Shown: piece after piece, positions 1 to 8,326 of the stretch
Layout: every line of letters starts with the position of its first letter
Position numbering within the stretch: the first letter of the stretch is position 1
Origin: Acholeplasmataceae bacterium UBA5769
GTDB lineage: Bacteria > Bacillota_I > Bacilli_A > Acholeplasmatales > Acholeplasmataceae
DNA length: 27,838 nucleotides
Direction: 5' to 3'
NCBI GenBank assembly: GCA_002418725.1
Contig: DIER01000006.1
Span: forward strand, 1-27,838
Notes under the pieces: generated by a model
What the model was told of the DNA's origin: nothing
Database searches by the model: none
What the model saw: the letters and a program-made list of their open reading frames with translations, nothing else
Program-made: the position numbers and the translations under genes

Positions 1-30
1 CACTGAATAATTTAAATACCTAAAAATGAC

Positions 31-58
31 AAAGACCTGCAAACGCAGGTCTTTTTAA
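31..58 (+). terminator. Intrinsic terminator of the gene upstream of the window
   Basis: A 10-bp perfect stem (AAAGACCTGC 31-40 with GCAGGTCTTT 45-54) closes a 4-nt loop and runs into a T tract. It ends a transcript entering from the left. The A-rich left side means it could also work on the minus strand. Confidence 0.85.
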
Positions 59-76
59 TGATGTCAATTCAGCAGA

Positions 77-106
77 TTGATTAATCCTTGTTTCTCGTGC
101 TATAAT
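77..106 (+). promoter_or_regulatory. Sigma-A type promoter of the MATE gene
   Basis: TTGATT (77-82) and a perfect TATAAT (101-106) are separated by 18 nt, about 20 nt before the MATE start codon. This is read directly from the sequence. No operator is evident. Confidence 0.65.
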
Positions 107-126
107 GTTTAAGTTGAGAGGTCATC

Positions 127-1485
127 ATGCATAAATTCATTGGCGATAAAGCATTTTATAAAACTCTATTTACGGTTGCAGCACCTTTGGTGCTACAGCA
201 ACTCATCACAACCTCAGTCCAACTCGTTGATAACGTGATGGTTGGTAAACTAAGTGAACAGGCTATCGGTGCAGTATCGGTTGTCAATCAGTTATATTTT
301 GTTGTGATTTTAATTACGTTCGGTGCACTGGGTGGTGCTGGTGTTTTTAGTGCACAATATTTTGGTTCAAAAGATTATGATAAGCTCAAACAAACATTTC
401 GATTTAAACTGATTGTTGGTTTTATGATTGCCAGTTTATCATTTATCATCTTTACCTTTTTTGGAAGGTCATTGATCATGATTTTCACCGATAATGAGAT
501 TACGATTGAACTCGCTTTGACATATTTATCATATGCCAAATGGAGTGCATTCGCATGGATTTTGTCTGTCGCTATCTCCAATACGTTTAGAGAAATAGGT
601 GTCACAAAACCACTGCTCATCATCTCTATTGTTGCCATTTTGACCAACACCATCTTGAATTATTTCCTCATTTTCGGACACCTTTTCTTTCCTGAACTAG
701 GCGTTGAAGGAGCAGCAATAGCAACCACAGTATCTCGCGTGGTTGAAGTGGTTCTTATTTTCATCTTGCTCGAGCGAAAAGGACATCTTTTTAATACACG
801 ACTTCGCGCATTATTTCACATCGATAAAAAAGTTTTATCGAGCATGATCGTGATGGCATTACCTTTACTTCTTAATGAACTTTTTTGGTCGACAGGACAA
901 ACCACGTTTCTTCATGCATATGCCAGAAGAGGTGATTCTGCACTTGCAGCGATGAACATCACTGGTGCTATTTCACAACTCGTGTTCGTTACATTTGGTG
1001 CAATAGCTACCGCAGTCGCTGTGCTGGTAGGTAACACGCTTGGACGCAATGAACTCGATCAAGCAAGAGACAATTCAAGGAAACTCATCGCAACAGCTGT
1101 CATGGTTGCTGCCGCTGCTGGATTGATACTGTTTGGTCTCTCATTCTTTATTTTAGATTTATACAGTGTATCAGATGCAACCAAGCAGATTGCACAGTTT
1201 AATATCCGTATCAATGCACTTTTTATTCCCGTTTTCTCGTTTAATGTCAGTCTTTACTTTACCTTAAGAGCGGGTGGAGATACAAAGTCTACGTTTATGA
1301 TGGACGCAGGTTACATGTGGGTATTACCTGTACCCGTAGCTCTGATTCTATCATATTTTACAGCACTCCCTGTGACCTTAATGTTTTTAATCATTCAAGC
1401 CTTTGATATTCCAAAAATGCTGTTTGGCTTATCACGTTACCGAAAAGAACATTGGATTAAGAATTTAGCAATCGATCAACCTTAA
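127..1485 (+). CDS. MATE family multidrug/cation antiporter
   Basis: The 452-aa product is a polytopic membrane protein with about twelve hydrophobic segments arranged as two similar halves. That is the usual size and plan of multidrug and toxic compound extrusion (MATE) proteins, which export drugs or metabolites in exchange for Na+ or H+. The N-terminal half begins with the family-typical stretch APLVLQQLITTSVQLVDNVM (residues about 19-38), where the conserved D lies in the first helix. The second half starts near residue 240 with a similar LPLLLNELFWS segment. ATG 127 follows a GAGAGG ribosome site and a good promoter, and a hairpin follows the stop, so the gene is monocistronic. The substrate cannot be told from sequence; NorM-like and DinF-like members look alike at this level. 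Confidence 0.9.
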   Translation: MHKFIGDKAFYKTLFTVAAPLVLQQLITTSVQLVDNVMVGKLSEQAIGAVSVVNQLYFVVILITFGALGGAGVFSAQYFGSKDYDKLKQTFRFKLIVGFMIASLSFIIFTFFGRSLIMIFTDNEITIELALTYLSYAKWSAFAWILSVAISNTFREIGVTKPLLIISIVAILTNTILNYFLIFGHLFFPELGVEGAAIATTVSRVVEVVLIFILLERKGHLFNTRLRALFHIDKKVLSSMIVMALPLLLNELFWSTGQTTFLHAYARRGDSALAAMNITGAISQLVFVTFGAIATAVAVLVGNTLGRNELDQARDNSRKLIATAVMVAAAAGLILFGLSFFILDLYSVSDATKQIAQFNIRINALFIPVFSFNVSLYFTLRAGGDTKSTFMMDAGYMWVLPVPVALILSYFTALPVTLMFLIIQAFDIPKMLFGLSRYRKEHWIKNLAIDQP

Positions 1486-1507
1486 AGCCATTTATTGGCT
1501 TTTTATT
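1484..1507 (+). terminator. Intrinsic terminator after the MATE gene
   Basis: AAAGCCA (1484-1490) pairs with TGGCTTT (1496-1502) around a 5-nt loop, followed by more T. The stem begins in the stop codon. Confidence 0.75.
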
Positions 1508-1560
1508 TTAAGATATTTGACATAATTCCTTAAGTTTACTTAAGACTAGACAATTTTCAT

Positions 1561-1582
1561 GTATAATAAAGAAAAAGAGGTG
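1561..1582 (+). promoter_or_regulatory. Possible -10 box and Shine-Dalgarno upstream of a GTG start
   Basis: A perfect TATAAT sits at 1562-1567 and an AGAGGTG ribosome site at 1576-1582, six nt before GTG 1589. An ATG at 1559 has no ribosome site and lies upstream of this -10 box, so a transcript from this promoter could not use it. No good -35 box is visible. Confidence 0.5.
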
Positions 1583-1588
1583 ATAGGT

Positions 1589-3229
1589 GTGAGCAGCCCT
1601 AAATCAAACAAAAAACTAGTTGAGGCATCACTCGAAAAACAGTTAAATTCTACGTATGCTGCCATTAAGATTATTTTCATTTATCTCATCATGGGATTCA
1701 CATGGATTATTGCCTCAGATATGCTCATTGAAGTTATCTTTACTGACCCTCAAACCAATGCACTTGTTCAGACCATAAAGGGCATTTTTTATGTTGCTTT
1801 TACAGCGATTATATTCTACTATATTATTCATCGTCAAATGGACATGTATGTCCTGACCATTATGGATTTAAAAAAAGCCTATGTTGAACTTGATGAAGGA
1901 CATAAAAAGTCACTACAACTTGAAGACCAACTTTATGATCTTGCATATTATGACCCACTTACTGGACAACCGAACCGCATCATGCTTGAACAAACGATAA
2001 ACAGATATATTACTGATAAGAAAGAACAAGGCATGATTGGTATTGTCTATTTCGATATCGATGAGTTTAGAAATATCAACGAAGTTAAAGGACATTCCAT
2101 TGGTGATGAGTTGATTAAAGCGATTGCCTCTGAACTTGCCATGCATATCGAAAAACCCAACATGTTAGCACGCATGGGTGGGGATGAATTTGTTCTCGCA
2201 TTCTTCGATATGGAAGAACTTGAAAACTTTTTACCCACCATTGAAACATATTTCAATTACATACGTAAATCATATCTTTTAGCAGAAGATGATTTTTTCG
2301 TTACGTTTAGTGCAGGTGTAGCCCTTTATCCCGATCATGGAAAAGACTATATCACATTGATGAGGCATGCGGATGCGGCGATGTCGATTGCTAAATCCAA
2401 AGGAAAAGATCAGACCGTGATTTTTGATGATGAAATGGTGATGGTCATTAAACAACAAACAGAATTACTTAACCAACTTCGTCAAGCCATTCAAAATCAA
2501 GAGTTTCAACTTTACTATCAACCGATTATTGATCTAGATACAGGTAAAGCAATAGGGACAGAAGCTTTGATACGCTGGGTTCACCCAACGAAAGGTTTCA
2601 TTCCACCGCTTGAATTTATCTCTTTATCGGAAAAAAATGGTTACATTAAAGACATCACAGAATGGGTATTTAAACAAGCTGCAGAACAGTTTTCTGAGTG
2701 GGGGAAAAAGCGCTCATTCAAAGTGTCCATCAATCTTTCAGCTTCGATGCTGATGAATGATAAGTTTATCGCTGATCTTATTCGTTGGATTGAAGATCAT
2801 CATATTGATTGTAAGAAGTTTAATATTGAGATTACAGAAACAGCGATTATTAGCGATATTCAAAAAAGCATTCACGTCTTGAACGCATTGAAGCGTCTTG
2901 GGTTCACCATAGCACTAGATGACTTTGGTACAGGTTATTCATCATTGACCTATCTGCAACGTTTACCCATTGATACCATCAAGATTGATCGTAGTTTCAT
3001 CAGTTCAATCAAAGAAGACACCGAAGAGTTTTACGTATTAAAATATATGATTGATTTGGCACACCATTTAAAATTAACGGTTGTTGCTGAAGGTATTGAA
3101 ACGAAAGAACAAGCCGATATGGTTAAAAAATATGATGTTGATTATGCACAAGGCTATTATTACTGCAAACCGATGCCACAACAACGCGTGATTGAATACT
3201 TCAAGGTTGCTCAACAAGAAGGAGTGTGA
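1589..3229 (+). CDS. Membrane-bound GGDEF-EAL cyclic-di-GMP enzyme
   Basis: With the GTG start at 1589 the product is 546 aa (556 from the alternative ATG at 1559). Two hydrophobic segments at about residues 30-50 and 65-90 anchor it, with only a short extracytoplasmic loop and so no obvious sensor domain. A GGDEF domain follows with an intact GGDEF motif (197-201), then an EAL domain with EAL at 325-327, an ITET segment, DDFGTGYSS, IKIDRSF and EGIE. Both active sites look complete, so it could make and break cyclic-di-GMP. The RxxD allosteric inhibition site that often precedes GGDEF is absent (EKPN in its place). The next gene encodes a second GGDEF protein starting 7 nt after this stop, which implies an operon. 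Which activity dominates in the cell is unknown. Confidence 0.9.
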   Translation: MSSPKSNKKLVEASLEKQLNSTYAAIKIIFIYLIMGFTWIIASDMLIEVIFTDPQTNALVQTIKGIFYVAFTAIIFYYIIHRQMDMYVLTIMDLKKAYVELDEGHKKSLQLEDQLYDLAYYDPLTGQPNRIMLEQTINRYITDKKEQGMIGIVYFDIDEFRNINEVKGHSIGDELIKAIASELAMHIEKPNMLARMGGDEFVLAFFDMEELENFLPTIETYFNYIRKSYLLAEDDFFVTFSAGVALYPDHGKDYITLMRHADAAMSIAKSKGKDQTVIFDDEMVMVIKQQTELLNQLRQAIQNQEFQLYYQPIIDLDTGKAIGTEALIRWVHPTKGFIPPLEFISLSEKNGYIKDITEWVFKQAAEQFSEWGKKRSFKVSINLSASMLMNDKFIADLIRWIEDHHIDCKKFNIEITETAIISDIQKSIHVLNALKRLGFTIALDDFGTGYSSLTYLQRLPIDTIKIDRSFISSIKEDTEEFYVLKYMIDLAHHLKLTVVAEGIETKEQADMVKKYDVDYAQGYYYCKPMPQQRVIEYFKVAQQEGV

Positions 3230-3236
3230 GCAATCC

Positions 3237-4358
3237 ATGCCCATTGATCAAATAGGGTTATATGATATCTCATTTCTAAGTTTTATTTTGTTGATTATCT
3301 TGTATGTCACGTCAAGATTCAAAAGAGACCATTATAGTTTCACATCCCATCTGATCAAGTATATTCTTTTCTTAACAATGATAGGCGTTATACTTGAACC
3401 CATCACATGGATTGTGGATCAACAAGTGGGTACGTTTTATTTCATTTTTGGATACGTTACCAACTCGTTGTTGTTTTTATCGGGAACCGTTCTTGTTGGC
3501 CTTTGGGCTTCGTATTGGGATTATAAGATTAATGGATCTAAAAAAAGAATCGTTGAAAGACTTTATTTTCTTTACCCAGCTATATTACAAGCACTCTTAT
3601 TGATCTATAATCTTTTTGTTCCAGCTTTTTTTGAAATCATTCCAGGAACCAATCTTTATGTTCGAAAATCGTTTTATTTGCTGCTTTACGTTATTAATTA
3701 CGGATTATTGGTTTACGTCATTATTTATGCTGCCATTCATTTTAAACGGATCAATAAACGTATCATGTTAGCCTTTATTGCGTTCATGTCACTTCCGATT
3801 ATCAATTCGGTTGTGCAACTCTTTGCACCAGGTGTTTTTATCACCTGGCCATCACTTTCACTCTCTGTGTTAGTTGTTTATCTTTTCTTAGAGACAACAA
3901 CAGGCAATATTGATGACTTAACAAGGCTTTATACGAGAAGATTACTTGAACTTCATTTGACTTCCTTAATAGAAGATAAGAAGTCATTTCACGCCATCAT
4001 GATTGATTTAGATAGGTTTAAAGACATCAATGATTATTATGGTCACGTGGTTGGAGATCGTGTGTTGGCTAAATTCGCATCGATACTTACTGCATGTAAG
4101 CCAAGTGAGGATGCTTTTATTTCAAGACTTGGTGGCGATGAATTTTTTATCATTCACCAAGATGATCATTTGAATCTAGAAGATTTAATTCAAAACATCC
4201 ATCATCACATGAGAAATGATGGTTTTATGACACAATTTTCGTTCCTAGATTTCAGCTTAGGAGCCATTCAGTTTGAAGAACATATGACGATGGATGATGT
4301 GCTCAATATATCTGATCGTCACATGTATGAACAAAAAAAGACACATAAACAAAAATAA
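3237..4358 (+). CDS. Multi-pass membrane diguanylate cyclase (GGDEF)
   Basis: The first half (to about residue 220) is a bundle of some six to seven hydrophobic segments, an integral membrane sensor of unknown ligand. The second half is a GGDEF domain: a DLTRLYTRR start, the substrate-binding region DLDRFKDINDYYGHVVGD, and GGDEF at residues 299-303. The catalytic motif is intact, so it is expected to make cyclic-di-GMP from GTP. The usual RxxD inhibition site is not present (SEDA there). ATG 3237 was chosen because it gives an N-terminus leading straight into the first hydrophobic segment and is preceded by AAGGAG, although the 12-nt spacing is long. An in-frame ATG at 3192 lies inside the preceding gene. 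The product is 373 aa and probably cotranscribed with the GGDEF-EAL gene. Confidence 0.88.
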   Translation: MPIDQIGLYDISFLSFILLIILYVTSRFKRDHYSFTSHLIKYILFLTMIGVILEPITWIVDQQVGTFYFIFGYVTNSLLFLSGTVLVGLWASYWDYKINGSKKRIVERLYFLYPAILQALLLIYNLFVPAFFEIIPGTNLYVRKSFYLLLYVINYGLLVYVIIYAAIHFKRINKRIMLAFIAFMSLPIINSVVQLFAPGVFITWPSLSLSVLVVYLFLETTTGNIDDLTRLYTRRLLELHLTSLIEDKKSFHAIMIDLDRFKDINDYYGHVVGDRVLAKFASILTACKPSEDAFISRLGGDEFFIIHQDDHLNLEDLIQNIHHHMRNDGFMTQFSFLDFSLGAIQFEEHMTMDDVLNISDRHMYEQKKTHKQK

Positions 4359-4379
4359 ACATAAAAAAGGAGCTTAATC

Positions 4380-5615
4380 ATGCCAAACCCCGTTTTAGTC
4401 AATAAGCTCGCGAAGCTTGCCGTTTTAGTCGGTGCAAATGTCCAAAAAGATCAAGTGGTTGTGATTCGCGGCACAACAGAAACCAAGGAACTCATTCGTG
4501 AGATTGCTGAGGAAGCATATGTTGCTGGTGCAAAATCTGTTCACGTTCAGTGGAGCGATGATTATGTATCGCGTAGTTCGCTTAAGCATCAATCCATTGA
4601 AGATCTTGAAAACATCCCTCAATGGATCGTTGATCAAAACAAAGATTATGTTGAAAAAGGTGCTTGTTTTATATCAGTAACATCCCCAATTCCTGGGTTA
4701 AACAAAGATGTTGATCCTGTAAAAGCACAAAAACAAGGAATCGCAGCTCAAAAAGCACTCGGTTTCTTTAGAGAACATTTGATGGGTAACAAGGTACAAT
4801 GGACCATCGTTGCAGCACCAAATCCTATTTGGGCAAAACAAGTTTTTCCTAAATTAAACGAAGAAGATGCAGTGGAAGCTTTGTGGCATGCTATTTTTGA
4901 TGCGTCACGTGTGACTTTGGACAATGATCCTATTCAAGAATGGGCAAACCATAATGAGATCTTACTCAAGCATAACAAGGTTTTAAATGACTACAACTTT
5001 AAACACCTTCATTTTAAAAACAATTTAGGCACAGATTTAATCGTTGAATTAGTCAAAGATCATGTGTGGGCTGGTGGCGGAGAAATCGCGCTAAATCAAG
5101 CCTATTTCAACCCTAACATTCCAACAGAAGAAACCTTCACGATGCCATATAAATGGGGAACTCGCGGGAAAGTTGTCGCTACGAAACCCTTGAATTATCA
5201 AGGAAAACTTATTGAAGATTTTTATCTTGTCTTTAAAGATGGAAAAGTGGTTGAGTTTGATGCGAAACAAGAAAAACAAGCGCTGTCTAATCTTTTAGAT
5301 ACCGATGAGGGTAGTCGCTATATTGGTGAAATCGCACTCATTTCACACGATTCACCCATCTCAAATACAGGCATTCTCTTTTTAAACACGCTTTTTGATG
5401 AAAATGCATCCTGTCATATGGCACTTGGTCGTGCATATCCGATGAATGTGAAAAATGGTGTCAACACACCGATTGCTGAACTTGAAAACATTGGATATAA
5501 CAATTCCATGGTTCACTCTGACTTTATGTTTGGTAGTGAAGATATGCAGATTATAGGCGTGACTCAAGAAGGAAAAGAAATTCTTGTCTTCAAAGACGGT
5601 AACTTTATTATTTAA
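4380..5615 (+). CDS. M29 family aminopeptidase (AmpS/PepS type)
   Basis: This 411-aa cytoplasmic protein matches the thermophilic/staphylococcal aminopeptidase family M29, metallo-exopeptidases that remove N-terminal residues from peptides with a two-metal site. Visible metal-ligand segments are GEIALISHDS (E317), SCHMALGRAYP (H346) and MVHSDFMFG (H379, D381). The N-terminal half carries the family-typical VGANVQKDQVVVI and AEEAYVAGAKSV stretches. Length is normal for the family. ATG 4380 follows AAGGAG at a good distance and sits only 21 nt after the preceding stop, so it may be read from the upstream operon. A strong hairpin follows it. The next gene is another peptidase, which suggests a peptide-salvage neighbourhood. 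Confidence 0.92.
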   Translation: MPNPVLVNKLAKLAVLVGANVQKDQVVVIRGTTETKELIREIAEEAYVAGAKSVHVQWSDDYVSRSSLKHQSIEDLENIPQWIVDQNKDYVEKGACFISVTSPIPGLNKDVDPVKAQKQGIAAQKALGFFREHLMGNKVQWTIVAAPNPIWAKQVFPKLNEEDAVEALWHAIFDASRVTLDNDPIQEWANHNEILLKHNKVLNDYNFKHLHFKNNLGTDLIVELVKDHVWAGGGEIALNQAYFNPNIPTEETFTMPYKWGTRGKVVATKPLNYQGKLIEDFYLVFKDGKVVEFDAKQEKQALSNLLDTDEGSRYIGEIALISHDSPISNTGILFLNTLFDENASCHMALGRAYPMNVKNGVNTPIAELENIGYNNSMVHSDFMFGSEDMQIIGVTQEGKEILVFKDGNFII

Positions 5616-5618
5616 CAA

Positions 5619-5642
5619 AAAAATGCCATTTTTGGCATTTTT
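5619..5642 (+). terminator. Intrinsic terminator after the aminopeptidase gene
   Basis: AAAAATGCCA (5619-5628) pairs with TGGCATTTTT (5633-5642) around a TTTT loop. It stands just 16 nt before the next start codon, so the S9 peptidase is reached by read-through or by a promoter not recognised here. Confidence 0.75.
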
Positions 5643-5657
5643 CTTTAGGGAGGAATT

Positions 5658-7643
5658 ATGAATACGATTCGATTAAACCATTTTTTAGAGTTCCGTTTTT
5701 TATCAGGTATGCAAACAAATGAGAAAAAAGATGTGTTATGTTTTCTCGTTGCGAAAGCCAATGAAAAGAAAAATGATTATGCATACGATCTTTGGTTAAG
5801 CGATGGCATGAAACACCGCAAACTCATGTCACTTAAGAACAAGGGATCTTATCTTTTTGAAACTGATGATACGGTGTTACTAAATTATCAGAAAACGAAA
5901 GCTGAGGAAAAGAAAGTTAAAGATGATAAAATGAGCATTTATTACCGTTATCATCTGAAAGAAAACCGTTTGGAACATGCGTACACATTCCATTTTCCAG
6001 CAACGATTCTTAAGGTTTTAGGCAACACATTACTGCTCAAAGCGACATTGACCTCTGAAAACCATCATTTATATCTTGATAAACCAGAAGATCGTAAAAA
6101 ATACTTATCAGAAGCTAAAAAACAAACCGCATATGAAGATATTTCTGAAATACCTTTTTACTTTAATGGACAAGGGCATATTGCAAATCAACGTAATCAA
6201 CTCTTTTTATACGATACTTTAACAAAAGAAATTAAACCACTAGTCGATCCTGATTTCAATGTAGGCATCGTTAAAGTGACAGATGATTTAAAGAAAATCG
6301 TTTACACCGGATCACAAATGACCGGTATCAAGCGTTTAACGACACATGTTTTCTCATACGATTTAATTAGTCATGAGACCAGCATGTTGTATCACGAAGA
6401 TGATTGCAGTATTTCCAATCTTTATCTGATGAAAGATCAGATCATTATTGCAGGAACTGACATGAGAGATTTCGGGATTAACCAAAACCCAGATTTCTTC
6501 ATATTAAAACATAAAAAACTGGAACTATTAACCATTTATAGAGGCAGCATTGGTAATACTGTTGGAAGTGATGTGCGCTTAGGTGATAGTACAAAAGACG
6601 TGATCATCGATGATAAACTTTATTTTATCGCTACGGTAGATGATCATTGTCAAATTCATTCACTCAATTTGAATGGCACCATCAAGATGGAGTTTCAGTT
6701 TAATGGTACGATAGATGGTCTGATCTTTGTTAACAAACATTTTTACGCCATCGGTCAATACCGGCAAAAACTTCAAGAGATTTATCAATTAAATCTACAA
6801 GAAAACAGACAGCTCCAAATGTCTCGGTTTAACCAAAATATCTTAAAAAATTACTATGTAGCGACACCAAAAGAGATATTGTACAAGGGTATATCTCATG
6901 TGGTGAAGGGGTTCATCCTTTATCCCAAAGATTTTGATGAGAAGAAAAAATATCCGATGATTTTAGACATTCATGGTGGACCCAAAACGGTCTATGGTAA
7001 AGTTTATTATCATGAAATGCAGTATTGGGCAAACTTAGGCTATGTGGTGTGCTTTGCTAATCCAAGAGGTAGTGATGGTAAAGGTGATGCTTTCGCAGAC
7101 ATCAGAGGGAAATATGGCACCATTGATTATGATGACTTAATGCGTTTTACAGATTTAGTGCTTGAAAAAAATCCAAGTATTGACCCAGAACAACTCTTTG
7201 TAACAGGTGGTTCTTATGGTGGGTTTATGACGAACTGGATTGTAGGTCACACCGATCGTTTTAAGGCTGCTGTGACACAACGGAGTATCTCAAATTGGCT
7301 TTCTTTTCATGGAACATCAGATATAGGCTTTTATTTCTCCACAGATCAAACAGGTGGCCATCCGATGATCGATATGGATAAACTCTATGAGCAATCACCC
7401 ATCAAATACACAAAACAGGTCAAAACACCATTGCTTTTCATTCATTCAGATGCGGACTATCGTTGTCCAATCGAACAAGCGATGCAGTTTTTTACTTTAT
7501 TAAAAGAACAAGGATTAGAAACAAAACTGGTATGGTTTAAAGGAGAAACACATGAACTTTCACGAAGTGGAAAACCTCAAGCACGCATCAAACGTTTAAC
7601 AGAAATCACGTCTTGGTTTGAAACATATCGAAGACACCAATAG
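5658..7643 (+). CDS. S9 family prolyl oligopeptidase-like serine peptidase
   Basis: The 661-aa product has the two-part plan of family S9 (prolyl oligopeptidase/acylaminoacyl peptidase). An N-terminal region of about 400 residues is probably a beta-propeller, and a C-terminal alpha/beta-hydrolase follows from about residue 410. The nucleophile is S519 in GGSYGGF, the acid is D600 in HSDADYRCP and the base is H632 in GETHEL, in the right order and spacing. LDIHGGPKTVYG (about 436) supplies the oxyanion HGGP motif. There is no signal peptide, so it acts in the cytoplasm, probably trimming oligopeptides together with the M29 enzyme upstream. ATG 5658 follows GGGAGG. Whether the specificity is acylaminoacyl-, dipeptidyl- or prolyl-peptidase cannot be decided from the sequence. 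Confidence 0.92.
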   Translation: MNTIRLNHFLEFRFLSGMQTNEKKDVLCFLVAKANEKKNDYAYDLWLSDGMKHRKLMSLKNKGSYLFETDDTVLLNYQKTKAEEKKVKDDKMSIYYRYHLKENRLEHAYTFHFPATILKVLGNTLLLKATLTSENHHLYLDKPEDRKKYLSEAKKQTAYEDISEIPFYFNGQGHIANQRNQLFLYDTLTKEIKPLVDPDFNVGIVKVTDDLKKIVYTGSQMTGIKRLTTHVFSYDLISHETSMLYHEDDCSISNLYLMKDQIIIAGTDMRDFGINQNPDFFILKHKKLELLTIYRGSIGNTVGSDVRLGDSTKDVIIDDKLYFIATVDDHCQIHSLNLNGTIKMEFQFNGTIDGLIFVNKHFYAIGQYRQKLQEIYQLNLQENRQLQMSRFNQNILKNYYVATPKEILYKGISHVVKGFILYPKDFDEKKKYPMILDIHGGPKTVYGKVYYHEMQYWANLGYVVCFANPRGSDGKGDAFADIRGKYGTIDYDDLMRFTDLVLEKNPSIDPEQLFVTGGSYGGFMTNWIVGHTDRFKAAVTQRSISNWLSFHGTSDIGFYFSTDQTGGHPMIDMDKLYEQSPIKYTKQVKTPLLFIHSDADYRCPIEQAMQFFTLLKEQGLETKLVWFKGETHELSRSGKPQARIKRLTEITSWFETYRRHQ

Positions 7644-7727
7644 AGCTTTATTTTTCAAAACTTATCTATGATAACTTATCAGATTGTGGTAAAATAAAAT
7701 CACATTTACAGAAGGGGGTAACAAAAC

Positions 7728-8315
7728 ATGTGGTGGAGTACGATGAGTACCTTAGAACAGGTACTGTTTGTCCTTGCATCAAGTTCAACGGCTGTCATGA
7801 TTATTTTCTTAATCTTGATGCTTTTGGGCTTTGATACCGATGAGTTTGATGGTGCCGATATTCCTGATATGGATGTCGATGGCATCAATGATGATCCACT
7901 CACAGGCATTGCTGGGCTGAAGGTTCTTACGCTTAGAGGTGCTTTGGTTTTTCTTGCGATTGGGTCATGGACTGCTTTTCTACTCATTGGAAGTCTTGAT
8001 ATCTGGTTAGCACTTGTTTTAGGTATTGTCGCTGGTATTATTGCGGCATACGTGCAGGCATTAGCCTTTAGAGCAACGCTTAAACTTGAGTCAGCTGGAA
8101 ACATGAATTATGAGAATGCGGTGGGGAAAACAGGAACAGTTTACTTAAGAATTCCCAAAAACAGAAGTGGAAAAGGTAAAATTTCACTCATCATTCAAGA
8201 CCGTTTAGTCGAAGTGGATGCGGTCACAGAAGAGGCTGAGGATCTTATGCCAAAAACGACTGTTGAGGTCGTACGGTTGCTCGATTCAGCAACGTTGATT
8301 GTCAAATCTAAATAA
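7728..8315 (+). CDS. NfeD-like membrane protein, flotillin partner
   Basis: The 195-aa product has a hydrophobic N-terminal segment (about 8-33) followed by an acidic stretch rich in D. Two further membrane segments lie at about 65-105, and a soluble C-terminal domain (about 130-195) contains GKTGTVYLRIPKNRSGKGKI, which resembles the OB-fold of NfeD proteins. Such short NfeD proteins are typically encoded next to flotillin, as in the yuaF-yuaG pair of Bacillus, and are thought to act with it in membrane microdomains. Here the flotillin start follows 11 nt after the stop, which supports the call. ATG 7728 is preceded by AGAAGGGGG at good spacing. The family identification rests on context, size and C-terminal pattern and is somewhat less sure than the flotillin. 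Confidence 0.8.
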   Translation: MWWSTMSTLEQVLFVLASSSTAVMIIFLILMLLGFDTDEFDGADIPDMDVDGINDDPLTGIAGLKVLTLRGALVFLAIGSWTAFLLIGSLDIWLALVLGIVAGIIAAYVQALAFRATLKLESAGNMNYENAVGKTGTVYLRIPKNRSGKGKISLIIQDRLVEVDAVTEEAEDLMPKTTVEVVRLLDSATLIVKSK

Positions 8316-8326
8316 GGAGAATGTAT

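Noticed and set aside
7706..8104. Minus-strand open frame of 132 codons over the NfeD-like gene
   Set aside because: The plus strand carries a well-supported NfeD/flotillin operon with ribosome sites; the antisense frame shows no family pattern.
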